This document shows, in pieces, positions 9,768 through 19,935 of a stretch of DNA of 64,000 bases (within the stretch, counting starts at the first letter, position 1; every line of letters begins with the position of its first letter). The translations under genes and the position numbers were made by a program. The stretch covers positions 40,157,001-40,221,000 of the forward strand of contig NC_056428.1 in assembly GCF_905147365.1 (NCBI RefSeq), given 5' to 3'. Source of the stretch: Aricia agestis. Lineage: Eukaryota; Arthropoda; Insecta; Lepidoptera; Lycaenidae. The notes under the pieces are model-generated. The model was not told the origin of the DNA. It ran no database searches and saw nothing but the letters and a program-made list of their open reading frames with translations.

Positions 9768-10566
9768 TTTCAATATACCAGAACAACCATCTTCTCGAAA
9801 CACCACCCCTAGCTGAAATCCTGGGTATGCCCATGCAGGTCAATCAACTTTTCTGATAGTACATTATTTAAGATAAGTATTTACTTTACAATTTTGAAAC
9901 AGATTCATAAGTCTGATATTATAGTTAATTATTATAGTATGTAAGTTAATTCATACTCTCTTTTATTATTCTTCATAAAAATAAATAATATGCACTATGC
10001 AGGACAAGAAACTTACTGTTAATTTTTGTAGTGAAAAAAATTTCTGATTTTTTATATAGTTGATAAGTTAATTTTTATTAATGTAGGTACTGATTATTAT
10101 GCTACTACTAAATTTTGACTGGTAAATCTAAATTCAGTCCCTTAATTTTCCTTTAACATCAAATATAATTATTCAAGTAATACTATAAGTTTTGTATAGT
10201 GAATGTAAGAAAAATAGTAAGTTTATAGTGAATGTAAGAAAAATAATGACTTAAATTATACTAGTTACAAGACTTCCTTAATAATACTAACCTACTAGTT
10301 ATCATTTTAGAATTTTTTAAATATTGTTTTTCTTTCAATTATAAATAGGATGGTTATATGTGTTATTATAATAATTGATTTAATTTTTTTTGTAAATTTT
10401 AATAATTAAGTAAATGTAAGTAAATAAAATAATATGATTTTTCAATTTGGGTATGGAACCGATAACCAACCATGAACCCGTATCAAGCCTTTAAATCTTG
10501 CTACATTTAATTATTCATTGTATGAAGATTTTGACACAAGCTCCAATACGTTTTCTTTGACCTCTT
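9768..10566. other. AT-rich stretch with repeat fragments
   Basis: 9785-9835 matches, in reverse, the piece GGGCGTACCCAGGATTTCAG at 19058-19085. Bases 10196-10253 are a tandem duplication of TATAGTGAATGTAAGAAAAA with a period of 29 bp. No gene seen. Confidence 0.5.
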
Positions 10567-10680
10567 TTGACGACCTCTGTGGTTCAGTGCTGGAGTGCGT
10601 GGTATTGCTCAAGCCGCGGGTTTGAATCCCGCCGACGGAACAAAAAGCTTTCGATGTTCCTGGGTTATGGATGTGTATTA
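10567..10680 (+). mobile_element. tRNA-derived SINE head
   Basis: An A-box-like TGGTTCAGTG at 10580-10589 and a B-box-like GGTTTGAATCC at 10619-10629 stand about 30 bp apart, as in a tRNA promoter. The sequence cannot fold as a complete tRNA and runs on into unrelated DNA. That is what tRNA-derived SINEs show. The 3' end is not defined. Confidence 0.65.
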
Positions 10681-11788
10681 AATAGGCATGTGTATCATAT
10701 TATCATATATGAAGACTATTCACCAGCACTAGGTCCAACACTAAGCACTTGCGATGTCCTAGGTCGTAGCCAAGTCGTAGGTTTCACTGGTTCACTCACT
10801 ATTGATCACGACGTCTTGTTTTCACTCCAAAATCGCCTTGAAGATCGCTCTAACTAAACTGATTGACTGGCTCGCCTACCTGTGGCTATTTATATGGGCT
10901 GAGGTGACTCCTAGACTGTACCAGAGCATTCCTTTTCGTGTAAACTAGTGTGGAATATTTCTGAAAGCCTAACGCCATCTGGTATCGAGTAGGGGTTTTA
11001 TGTTGTTTTAATTCCCCGAGTGGTTCCACAACTTGGCGCTAGATGGCACTACGTGTTCGTATCTGTAACAATATAATACAAAAAGCTTAAATATAATTAT
11101 TTAGTAAGGTAAGGTGGGGTAAGACTATCACCGGGGCAAAAATAACACTCGAAATAATTATCTCTATATGTATAGCGTAATTCCCAATGCTAGGATGTCG
11201 GTAAAACAGTTAAGTCGAAAAAGGTCTCCCGTCTCAGTTCATACTGTATATCATGTCGCTGATACTCGACAAATACTCGACCATAATATTGCCAACATAA
11301 CAAAATGAAACTTATCAGACGCTTTAAACTTTTCGGAAAGCGGTTGGGTGCCTGATAGTGCCTACATCTGTGTACATTTTGCTCCATTTTTCCCATACAT
11401 TATCTGTCATTTGTCCCATACATTATCTGTCAACTCTTCATTTGATTAGCTTACAAGTTAACAATTATTTAATCAATGTTTGTCTCTGAGTACGGCAGCT
11501 AATTACTCTAAGTTAAGTAATCATTAAACATCTTTGGTGGCTACTCCTTATCAATCAATAGAAGTGTTCAGAGTCCAGGCTACATTAGCACCTCGTTCTC
11601 ATACCTACTTGTTCCCCTTTGAGCTAAATTATTTAACAAGGCGTCTATTACTTGATAATACGCAAGGACAGTTCGTTTATTCAAATCATTTTGCATTATG
11701 CTTCTATGTAACTATGTAGGTTGTAACTATGTACATATGTACTTTGTGGGCACAACTAACTACCTAACGTATTTTAGCGGATAATATC
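10681..11788. other. Unassigned stretch with repeat fragments
   Basis: 10967-11050 holds an inverted pair (ACGCCATCTGG and GCGCTAGATGGC). 11390-11500 resembles 23870-23935 and 48230-48325 (ATTATCTGTCAAACTCTTCAT and TGTCTCTGAGTACGGCAG types). No coding frame looks real. Confidence 0.45.
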
Positions 11789-12520
11789 GTTTTTAGGGTT
11801 CCGTAGTTAACAAGGAACTCTTATAAGTAGTTTCGGTCTGTCCGGAGTCCGGACCCGTAATACAATCTGTCTGTCTGTACGCAGTTTTGCTCATTAAATA
11901 TTGGACCTACAAAGCTGTAATTTGGCATGAATGCATATAATATATTATTGATGCCGACAAAATGGTACATGAAATCTTAAAAAAAATATATGGTAGGCAA
12001 GTACCTTCCCTACACATCAAGCGGGGATGATTTTTTTTTCGCGTCCGGGGAGGACGCGAGAAAAAAAACAATCATCCATCGTGTGGGGTGTCGTTGGATA
12101 GGTTTTTTTTTAAATATTATTATGATTATTAATAGATAAATTTCCGATTTAGGGATCCGTTTGTGAAATATTAAGTTTTGAAGTGGAAAAAATCGTTAGA
12201 GTCCAGTGTCGCGCCCTTCTACCAGCTGAACGGTTGCTTCTAGAAATGTGAAAAAATTCACGGGAGTAGGAAATATGCTGAATGTAAAAGGAAAAATATC
12301 ACGGCTAAGAATACTTCATAAGTTATTGTCGATCAACTAAAAAAATGTATTCGGCGAAGTATAAAGGGACTTTTCGTTCAAATTCCTTTGAAAGTAACTG
12401 AAATGATGTTGTTAGTAGTGTAAACACGTTATAAATGCATGTACACATTCATTACCATACAAAAATAAAAATAAAACTAGAGGTACTACGGAACCCTATA
12501 TTGCGCGTGCCCGGTTTTTA
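11789..12520 (+). repeat. GGTTCCGTAGT repeat family C, copy 1
   Basis: Begins TTTTTAGGGTTCCGTAGTTAAC, contains CTCTTATAAGTAGTTTCGG and ends TACTACGGAACCCTATATTG. The ends are inverted (GGTTCCGTAGT and ACTACGGAACC). A hairpin lies at about 12025-12077 (GGATGATT, T run, CGCGTCC and its complement). It is related in style but not identical to the GGGTTCCGTACC family. Confidence 0.7.
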
Positions 12521-12691
12521 TATATTTTATAAGTATTGCCCTACTGTATTTTGACATTTAGCAATAGTATTTAGCGAACGTAAGGATTATAATTATGAAA
12601 GTCTCCCGCCCCCATACTTGAAAAGCTAAGCGAATTCGGTTGGACTGATCGCAGGCCAACCAGGCGAAGGCGTGTGTGCACTGTGCATGAG

Positions 12692-12732
12692 CACAGTATA
12701 ACAATATTAGTTATGTCATATTGCTATACTGT
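12692..12732. repeat. Short hairpin
   Basis: Arms CACAGTATAACAATAT and ATATTGCTATACTGTG pair with one mismatch round a 9-10 base loop. Function unknown. Confidence 0.6.
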
Positions 12733-12769
12733 GGCGTGAGTTAAAAAACTAAACTAAACTAAAAACGCA

Positions 12770-13055
12770 ATTTTTAGGGTTCCGTAGTCAACAAAGAACC
12801 CTTATAGTTTCGGTCTGTCCGTCCGTCTGTCCGTTTCTCTGTCCGCGGTTTGGCTCAGAGACTGGTATATAGGACCTACAAAGCGGTGACGCCTTGATAA
12901 TTCAGCTGCAGCGATATCGATTTTTCTCAACAATGACTAAAGCTAAGAATAGTTCAATGTCAGTATTCATCATGTCTTTATCTTTGAATTACCCATAGCA
13001 TAACACGATTGGTCAACTTTTATAACACACAAAATGACCTCTAAGTATATAATAA
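12770..13055 (+). repeat. GGTTCCGTAGT repeat family C, copy 2
   Basis: AGGGTTCCGTAGTCAACAAAG, then CCCTTATAGTTTCGGTCTGT, as in copy 1. The 3' end is lost or diverged. Confidence 0.65.
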
Positions 13056-13157
13056 ACAGGGATTCTAATTTTGCCAACAGAGGAGAGTGATTTAAGCTTC
13101 CAAAATTTTCAAGCATACACTTTAATTTGCCCATAGCTTATATGAAATATATTTATG

Positions 13158-13598
13158 GTTTTTAGGGTTCCGTACCCAAAGGGTAAAGACGGAACCCTAT
13201 TACTGACACTTCGATGTCTGTCTGTCAGTCTCCAAGCTGTAGGTAACTCATTAACCACTATAGCTAGAGCTACTTCTGAAATTTTTACAGATTATGTATT
13301 TCTGTTGCCGCTGTAACAACAAATATTAAAACAAAATAAAATTAATATTTGAGGGGGCCTCCCATACAACAAACGTAATTTTTTTGACCTTTTTGGCTCA
13401 TACTCAATAATGGCAACAGCTAGGCACTTGAAATTTTCACAATATCCTTTATTTTATTTGTAGTCTAATAATTAATAATAAAATAAAATAAATATTTTAG
13501 GGGGCTCCCATACAAAAACACAATTTTTCGCTTATTTTTCCTCTATAACCGTATGGAACCCTTCGTGCGCGAGTCCGACTCGCACATGGCCAATTTTT
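13158..13598 (+). repeat. GGGTTCCG repeat, copy 2
   Basis: Full-length-like copy: GGGTTCCGTACCC, TCTG array, two CATACAA blocks, then GTATGGAACCCTTCGTGCGC and GACTCGCACATGGCCAATTTT. About 440 bp. Confidence 0.85.
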
Positions 13599-13669
13599 AA
13601 AAATTGCGCACAATCAACAACAATCAAAGCATTCGACAGCACTAGCCGCAGCGCACACGCCCCTCGCTC

Positions 13670-13721
13670 GCTCAGTGCGGCTACCAGGCCTACAAATCAA
13701 GGCCTGGTATTCGCACTGAGC
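13670..13721. repeat. GC-rich hairpin
   Basis: GCTCAGTGCG and ACCAGGCC pair with GGCCTGGT and CGCACTGAGC around a 10-base loop, with a 3-base mismatch in the stem. About 52 bases, the size of a small-RNA precursor, but nothing else supports that. Confidence 0.6.
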
Positions 13722-14264
13722 TTATTCAATGCAAACTATGTTAAAAAAAAACCTGGTAAGTATATTTTTTAATCGTTAAACGTCATAAGCTTTAAAAATG
13801 GGTGTTGGATGTAAAAATATCTCTTTCGTACACGTAGTACGTCTCGAGTTACAGCGCCCGCACCGAGCGAAAAGACCCCGATTTTAGAGATACGCACTGA
13901 CAGAAAGCAATCAACCAGGCATATAATGCCTTGCTTCGCAGTGAACGTGTTAATACTTAATAGCCTTAATACCTGGGTGATCGAGCTTTGCTCGGTATAG
14001 CAAACACTCATTGACTTCGTGTTACTTAACAACGCCATCTGCTGGAATAGCTTTGTTGTGTCGTTAAAGCAATTGGTTGCTCAAAAATAGTATTATTATT
14101 CCCCAATAGATGTCAGGAAGAGTCATATTTTTCAGTTTATCGATTATCGATAAAACACGAATAAAAAGACATTTTCTAAAAATTATTCCTAGCTAGATCG
14201 ATTTATCGCCCCCTATATACTAAATTTCATAAAATTGTTGGAGCCGATTCCGAGATTTCCGAAC
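13722..14264. repeat. Helitron-like family J fragments
   Basis: 13983-14000 has CGAGCTTTGCTCGG, the hairpin of this family. 14150-14260 has ACACGAATAAAAAGACATTTTC and TTTATCGCCCCCTATATACTA, matched at 23646-23820. The two parts are separated by about 150 bp containing AACGCCATCTGCTGG. Confidence 0.55.
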
Positions 14265-15925
14265 TTTCGGCCCTACTCTCAGTTTCGGCCGAAACCGTAA
14301 AACATTTACAATTACGATTATTTACTGAAAATTATTGATTTTTAACATACTTAAATTACAACTTTTTAAACTAAAGTGCGACATTTCTTAAAATAAATAT
14401 TAATCTTGGACTCGAACATGTTCCCTAGAAACTTTTTTGTACTATATTCCGTTTTTATACGATTCCAATCACAACGAAGTTTTAATGTATTTGTTACGAA
14501 TTATTTTAATTTATTATGAATTTATTTATGTATTACAACGAAGGATTACCCTAAGAAACAAGAGCAGAAGTTATTTTACGTAAAAAATAGAACGCGCTTA
14601 GTGTACACTAAAACGGTTCTAAACGTATAAACGCGTCTATAGCACCAAATTGCATTTCACCAACATAAAGTTCACAGCAAATCCAAATTTATCTTCATAA
14701 CGTCCAATGTTGTACGGTTAAACTTCTGAAAAGCCGCTAAAGTCCTGTCAGTGTAGTGTAATGGCGAATCGAAAATTATTTGTTGATAAAATAACGTAAC
14801 TAGACTTCAAAATGATAAAACAATGTAAAATCATCGCGTGACGTCACATATACTTATATTTATTAATCGTGATTAAAAGAAGATCCATTTGAAACAAAAC
14901 GAGATTTACATCCCCGTAGGAACGTGTTCAATTATAAGAACTAAGTTTTATAAAGCGAAGTTGTGTGATTGGTGAAATCCTCCCTCAGACATTAATGACG
15001 TACAATCATTATCAATTGCAGTATATTATTTTTATGGAAAACATGGACATGACCGCGGTCGAAGTTCAAAACGAAATTACGAAGCACTTTTTTTTTTGCT
15101 CCAGAAGGCGTTTTGCCACTAAACTTGAAAAATATACTGAGGGCCGCAAGGGTGAAGCTTACGGGGAAGTGGGCTAGATAAGATTCTAGCAGGGTAGGAA
15201 CGGTCTAAGAGATTGCGTGTCCATACTCCATAGTTAAAAGTAAATTTTAAATATTTAGATAAAACGCGTGGTAAAAGGAAAAGAGTCCCTAATATATCCT
15301 ATATATCCGTGCGAGTTTCTTACGCCGGTTCTTCTCGCCGGGGTAGTTCCCGAACCGGTGGTAGGCATCAGGTAGACATTCTGAAAAAAATTGATTCAAA
15401 GTTACTCAGAAATAAAACATTTTTTAATTTTATTTATTTATTTATTTATAATCTCACAGTCAAACAAAATTCTTAAGTAAATAAAGTTCATACACAATTT
15501 AACCAATTTATCATAGCATTCACTAAATCGTTTGTTTGGGAAACATTGTTAAAATAGCACGTAATTTGCCAACAGTTATGTGTATTAAAAAGGCTTGCGT
15601 TTGTCGTAGAAGTAAAATTCAATAATATAATTTCGATGACACTAAGTTTAGACAATTTAAAAAAATAAAACGAAGTACTAGTTTTTGATTTAAGACTAAT
15701 CTGGAAAACACAATCTCAAAACACGAATAAATAGATGGTGGCGAACTGAGCCGGAGCTTCGCTGACAAGCAAGCACGAGTTAACTGCAAAGTTTACTGAA
15801 CGACGCATGAGTTTCGGCAGGGCCGAAAATTTCGGCTATATTTTGGCCGAAACCGAAACTAAGGCCGAAACTAGATTTTTTAGCCGAAACTGGCCGAAAC
15901 CGAAACCGAAAGTTCGGTCGGTCAC
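14265..15925. mobile_element. Candidate 1.6-kb element with GGCCGAAA ends
   Basis: The left side (14265-14305) has CCGAACTTTCGGCC and TTTCGGCCGAAACCG. The right side (15815-15925) has several GGCCGAAAC units and ends CCGAAAGTTCGG, the inverted form of the left end. The interior is AT-rich without a transposase-like frame and contains another repeat at 15305-15430. Edges and target duplication are not clear. Confidence 0.4.
15305..15430 (+). repeat. GCCGGTTCTTCTCG repeat fragment
   Basis: GCGAGTTTCTTACGCCGG, TTCTTCTCGCC and CCCGAACCGGTGGTAG form a block known to me as common in lepidopteran intergenic DNA. It is followed by ATTTATTTATTTATT. Confidence 0.5.
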
Positions 15926-16034
15926 TAATTAAAATGTAAATTTAAATAGTAGTCAAAATTTAAATTTAAAATTAAAAAGTTATAAGCAAAAAAGTAAGAA
16001 GTATTTCTCTGGAGAATAAGTACCTAATAAAGAC

Positions 16035-16216
16035 GTGAATTTATAATGAGGTGGCTATCTTTCACCTCTTCACGCTTAAACGGCTGAACCGATTTAGATA
16101 AAATTGGGTATACTTACAGATACTTTAAAACCAGGAAAAGGACATAGGATAAATTTCTTGGAAAACGGTACGGCTCACGAATAACGAATATCAGCCCAAC
16201 GAATAACGAATACTAG
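16035..16216 (+). mobile_element. Helitron-like family E, plus copy, ending CTAG
   Basis: Contains CACGCTTAAACGGCTGAACC and AAAAGGACATAGGATAAATT and ends ACTAG at 16216. The bases before the end are rearranged (two AACGAATA units). It abuts exactly a second copy in the opposite orientation. Confidence 0.6.
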
Positions 16217-16410
16217 CTAGACGTCGAACGCAACTCGATGTGTCAAAATTAGTTTATAGCGCGGGACATTTTTTCAGAATGAAAAGTACACTATACTATG
16301 TCCTTTCCCGGGACTCAAAGTATCCCCATACCCAGCAAAATCAGTTCAGTGGTTTGGGCGTGCCGTGCTAACAGACAGACTGACTTTCGCCTTTATGATA
16401 TTAGTATGGA
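16217..16410 (-). mobile_element. Helitron-like family E, minus copy, complete
   Basis: On the minus strand it starts TCCATACTAATATCATAAA at 16410, after an A, and ends CTAG at 16217. It contains ATGTCCTTTCCCGGGACTCA and a CAGACAGACTG block. About 194 bp. Confidence 0.75.
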
Positions 16411-16666
16411 TAATCTGTTACTAGTATGGATGTGACTCCCCTGGGCCATATATCAGAGTATTTGTGTTTCCCCCTAGCACTTTCACTTGACGTCAGTAGG
16501 AGGGCAGACAGTGAGGCGCCGGACCATCGATCTCCTCTGGCAGACATCTGGCCTTGTGACGTCAACATCCTTGGGAACAACATACCTATAACAGGGGGTT
16601 GAAACTGGAACACTCTGTGGGTTCCTCTCAGTCACCGGTATAATAGAAAGTAGAAATAACGCGACC

Positions 16667-16817
16667 AGGGCTGTACCTAGAGTCAGATTTCAGGCAGGGT
16701 AGCATTGGTTACAGGTAGGGCAGAAGTTAAAAAATTGTTATAATTGATTGATTTTCTAGGGTTTTGATATTTTTAAGGTAGGACATTAACCACCGATGCC
16801 CCCCTCTAGCTACGGCT
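16667..16817. repeat. Weak foldback with GGCTGTACCTAG ends
   Basis: AGGGCTGTACCTAGAG on the left pairs imperfectly with CTCTAGCTACGGCTGTG on the right. The interior is AT-rich with GGGTAG/GGTAGGGC pieces. Probably an old MITE. Confidence 0.4.
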
Positions 16818-16839
16818 GTGAACGCGACTACGCAAATTA

Positions 16840-17008
16840 GCCAGGATTATTTAAAGCGGGGACCGTACTTTTTTAAAGATGATAATCCTATTTCCTTTTC
16901 CGGGACTCGAGGTATCTCCATACCTGATGTTATCAAAATCGGTTCAGTGGTTTAAGCGTGAAGAGGTAAGAGACAGACACCCTTTCGCATTTATACTGTT
17001 AGTATGGA
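16840..17008 (-). mobile_element. Helitron-like family E fragment
   Basis: ATTTCCTTTTCCGGGACTCG, CAGTGGTTTAAGCGTGAAG and the 5' end (minus strand TCCATACTAACAG). The CTAG end is missing. Confidence 0.65.
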
Positions 17009-17234
17009 TTAGTCATTAAAGGATTCCCGCAACACCCAAGTGAAATAAAATTTTGCCGGAAGAATTTGCTCGTAAGAAAATTCTCTCACTCCAGAAATAT
17101 CATCAAAATAAGTTTAACAGTTTTTAGCAGAGTGCCACTTTATAATTATCCCTGAAAAATATAGATTGGCTGACCGCTGAAGGCATATTATTAGACACTT
17201 AGCACATTCGTCCTTCGAGCACTCCGGGATATTG

Positions 17235-17250
17235 AAATCTGGCTGACCCT
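17235..17250 (+). repeat. 16-bp target-site duplication, left copy
   Basis: AAATCTGGCTGACCCT, repeated without change at 17679-17694. Confidence 0.85.
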
Positions 17251-17678
17251 TTTTTTTTTCTTTCGTTGGGGAAATGCTATTACGCATCCCCGGCGGTCTG
17301 GGGATGGCTACCGGGGTATGTGGGACTCCCCAGGACGGTGAGGCCGCGCCCGGGCATACCCACTAAAAACCCAACGAGTGTTCCTACTTTCCGCTTTAGG
17401 CAGAGCCACGGGATACGCGGGTTACACAACCGCGACCCTGCCAGCGAATACCCCTAAAGGCACTAGTGCATGGCTGTTAGGCCCACACTGCACTGTACTA
17501 TGATGCGATGCGCGGAACACTTAGCGCATCGCAGCCAACTCGGGAGCTCGGTGCTGTTGGGTTACGGCGTCCCCACGCCGGTACCCCGAGCTTCCCCGCT
17601 AAGTCGGGATGTCGGGCCCAAGTCTGGCCCTCTGTCTTCGCCTTGGCCTCCTCTGAGGGTCGAGTGACTCCGCCTCAC
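17251..17678 (-). mobile_element. Retroposed copy with poly(A) tail, family unknown
   Basis: The 428 bp between the duplications start on the plus strand with a T run (TTTTTTTTTC). On the minus strand the element therefore ends in CCCAACGAAAG plus poly(A). It is strikingly GC-rich for the window (CCCCGGCGG, GCCGCGCCCGGGC, CACGCCGGTACCCC) and contains a small palindrome around GATGCGATGCGC. The tail and a 16-bp duplication prove target-primed insertion. It may be a SINE or the 5'-truncated 3' end of a LINE. No catalytic motif is visible. Confidence 0.8.
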
Positions 17679-17694
17679 AAATCTGGCTGACCCT
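17679..17694 (+). repeat. 16-bp target-site duplication, right copy
   Basis: AAATCTGGCTGACCCT, identical to 17235-17250. Confidence 0.85.
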
Positions 17695-17766
17695 AAAAAC
17701 GCCACTCAATGCACGGGAGTTTCAGTGGCAAAGGCGAGGCTAGCTGTTGCTCTGATAGCACTTATC

Positions 17767-18012
17767 CATGGTAAAAGGGGGGGAAGTAAGTTATCTTCAT
17801 ACAAAGGCATCGCTCGCGGCTTGTATGTGTGTAGTATCAACGCGTCGCCACGTACGGCACACAACAAAATCTCGGCGGGGTTTTAGAGGCTGGTACCGCC
17901 GAGATTTTGTTGTGTGCCGTACGTGGCGACGCATTGATACTATGGCGCACACATACAAGCCGCGCGCGGTGCCTTTGTATGAAGATAACTTACTTCCCCT
18001 CCTTTTACTATG
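17767..18012. mobile_element. Foldback element with 7-bp target duplication
   Basis: The 246-bp element is almost all inverted repeat: arms of about 105-110 bp run from CATGGTAAAAGG to its partner CCTTTTACTATG, with few mismatches and a loop of about 20 bp near 17880-17897. It is flanked by ACTTATC at 17760-17766 and 18013-18019. The arms are GC-rich and contain GCCACGTACGGCACACAAC. A 7-bp duplication is unusual; P-like elements come closest. No coding content. Confidence 0.85.
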
Positions 18013-18050
18013 ACTTATCTACCTGCTTCGTCTATGTATATTCAGAGAAG

Positions 18051-18188
18051 TTGATTTCTAGACAGATGGCGGACCTACATAATTTGGTCGGTTACGTCAA
18101 ACTTAGGCGCGTCTACCGTCTAGTATTGAATACCATTCACCTATAACCCAACCAAATGACGTAGGTTCGTCAACTGCCTAGGAATCAA
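18051..18188. mobile_element. MITE (TTGATTC family), second copy
   Basis: Ends TTGATTTCTAGACAG and CTGCCTAGGAATCAA; interior CCAAATGACGTAGGTTCG as in the copy behind the GTSF1-like gene. It directly follows the 7-bp-duplication foldback. Confidence 0.7.
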
Positions 18189-18522
18189 TTTCCTCGGTAG
18201 TACATACGAAACTACTTTCCTATTTAAGGATTCGATGACTCAGGTACTTATAACACACCCACTCAAACATCGTGATGCAACTATTGGAACAGTGATAGCG
18301 TTAAGGAAAATCACGGTAGCTGTGACGAAACGGCTGACAATACTTTAGTTTCTTAATGCCCTATTAGAGCTTACCTTAGTGGGAAAATTGTACTTACACC
18401 AACCTGAGTAAATACATTCTTGAAATAATTCAGTGAAAAACTTTTCATATGCTTTTCAGTTTCAGTTCATCAGTCAAGACACAAGCCTATAAATTAAGTG
18501 ATGACAGAGGCCTTTAGAGTGA

Positions 18523-18933
18523 ATGCCTGTTTTCACCAACGGTCTCCTAACGCTATGTGTTCCCTAGCGATCTTTGCGGGTCAAATATCTCTTAAAACAA
18601 ACACATTTAAAAAAAAAGTAATGTTTTGCAAAAGTTCTTACGCCCTAAGGACGAACGCGACACACAAAAATTCGTGAAATCTTGAAGGATATGTACCGTT
18701 ATTTTTTTTATTTTTTTTTTATGAAAGAAGGGGGCAAGCGAGCTAACGGGTCACCTGATGGAAAGCAACTTCCGTCGCCTATGGACACTCGCAGCATCAG
18801 AAGAGCTGCAGGTGCGTTGCCGGCCTTTTAAGAGAGAATAGGGTAATAGGGGAGGGTAGGGATGGGAAAGGAAGGGATTAATGGCCGCTAGGGGACCACT
18901 TAGCATTAGGAGGCGGTTGGTGAAAACAGGCAT
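18523..18933. mobile_element. MITE with CCTGTTTTCACCAAC ends, interrupted
   Basis: The left end ATGCCTGTTTTCACCAACGG and then CTCCTAACGCT pairs with the right end AGCATTAGGAG and GGTTGGTGAAAACAGGCAT. Between them lies a poly(A)-type repeat in minus orientation (18715-18880), probably a later insertion. Confidence 0.6.
18715..18880 (-). mobile_element. CCGGCAACGCAC retroposon tail, copy 1
   Basis: On the minus strand: CTTAAAAGGCCGGCAACGCA, CCTGCAGCTCTTCTGATG, CATAGGCGACGG, CATCAGGTGACCCG, then a tail of A's with interspersed T. This is the 3' end of an abundant retroposon (SINE or LINE). No TSD could be fixed. Confidence 0.75.
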
Positions 18934-18953
18934 GAGTCTAGACTCATGCCTGT
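18926..18953. repeat. 28-bp perfect palindrome
   Basis: ACAGGCATGAGTCT followed directly by AGACTCATGCCTGT, no loop. It joins the right end of the MITE at 18523-18933 to an inverted piece of its own terminus. Confidence 0.9.
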
Positions 18954-19057
18954 CATGTGCCCCTAGCTGAATGTCATCAATACCACTTAGGGAAAGAGGT
19001 GAACAACTTGAGAAGTGTCCGAAGATACCACCCGGCCCGTAACCAAGGGCGTACCCA

Positions 19058-19085
19058 GGATTTCAGCTGCTCATACCTGTTTCGA
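19058..19085. repeat. GGGCGTACCCAGGATTTCAG fragment
   Basis: The same piece occurs in reverse at about 9805-9835. Too short to classify. Confidence 0.45.
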
Positions 19086-19596
19086 GGAGGTCGGTCTGGT
19101 ATTTAATATTAAAACAAAAAATCATAAAAATGACCTTTATTAATGAAAAGATATTTTGTTTCCAACACACCTAGATACAAACTGTACAAGTGGTAAAACC
19201 TAGGCATAATAACCTTTCAGCGATTTTTAATAGTCACAAACATCGAGTTAGCATTTAGCAAATCTCCCCGTCCATTGGCCGTTTCACACTCCGCCATTCT
19301 GAATTTCGTGAAAAGTCAATTGGCGGTTTTATAAGAGTTCAGTAAATGACAAAGATGCTGCGTAGTTGAAGCTTATAGGAGGAACTTGTTTGCTCTTATT
19401 TTATCCTAATTTATACGTCATTTATAATTAGCACCTCCTTATAGATAACATGATATAAGTTTGATAAGTCAGATAATATTGAGCACTTAGCCGATTTTTC
19501 CTGTCGTTTTGTATGTTTTCGCCATATTATATTTTTCGACATAATATATTTCTAAAAGCTCGGTATTCAATAAAACACGAATAAAATGACAATTAT

Positions 19597-19600
<4 letters not shown>
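19086..19600. other. Unassigned stretch
   Basis: AT-rich. The last 50 bp (CTCGGTATTCAATAAAACACG) are a fragment of Helitron-like family J. No gene seen. Confidence 0.4.

Positions 19601-19640
<40 letters not shown>
19601..19640. repeat. (TA)n microsatellite
   Basis: 40 bp of TA directly against the end of a MITE that targets TA. Confidence 0.95.
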
Positions 19641-19643
<3 letters not shown>

Positions 19644-19745
19644 TGTGTAACAAAAATAAGTGATAATACTTTAGGGTGTGTACGTGTTCCTTGTAGAGAG
19701 TTAACTGTGAAAGTAAGCAGAAAGACGAAAAAAAATGCTCGCTTA
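19641..19745 (+). mobile_element. MITE with CAGTGTGTAACAAAA end, partial
   Basis: CAGTGTGTAACAAAAATAAG, then TGATAATACTTTAGGGTGTG and GTTCCTTGTAGAGAGTTAAC, as at 27040-27306. The right half is missing. The insertion is next to TA. Confidence 0.7.
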
Positions 19746-19769
19746 AAGATATAAGTCTAAGATATAGTT

Positions 19770-19935
19770 GATACTGGCTGTCCCGGCAAATGTTGTTTTG
19801 CCATAAAATGATGAAGTATTTTCTATAGACCTCACGGGGCCCGAGACCTTTCCAACGAATGCAAAACCGTGGAAATCGGTTCGTGCGTTCTGGAGTTATA
19901 GCGACAGAAAGGAAAACTCGACTTATTTTTATTAT
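19770..19935 (-). mobile_element. Helitron-like family L fragment
   Basis: Contains GGCTGTCCCGGCAAATGTTG, a hairpin GGCAAA/TTTTGCC, GGGGCCCGAGACCTTTCC and CGTTCTGGAGTTATAGCGAC. The layout resembles a hairpin close to a degraded CTAG end. The pattern is common in lepidopteran DNA. Confidence 0.5.

Noticed and set aside
10567..10640. Functional tRNA gene
   Set aside because: A- and B-box-like motifs are present, but no acceptor stem or full cloverleaf could be paired. A tRNA-derived SINE fits better.
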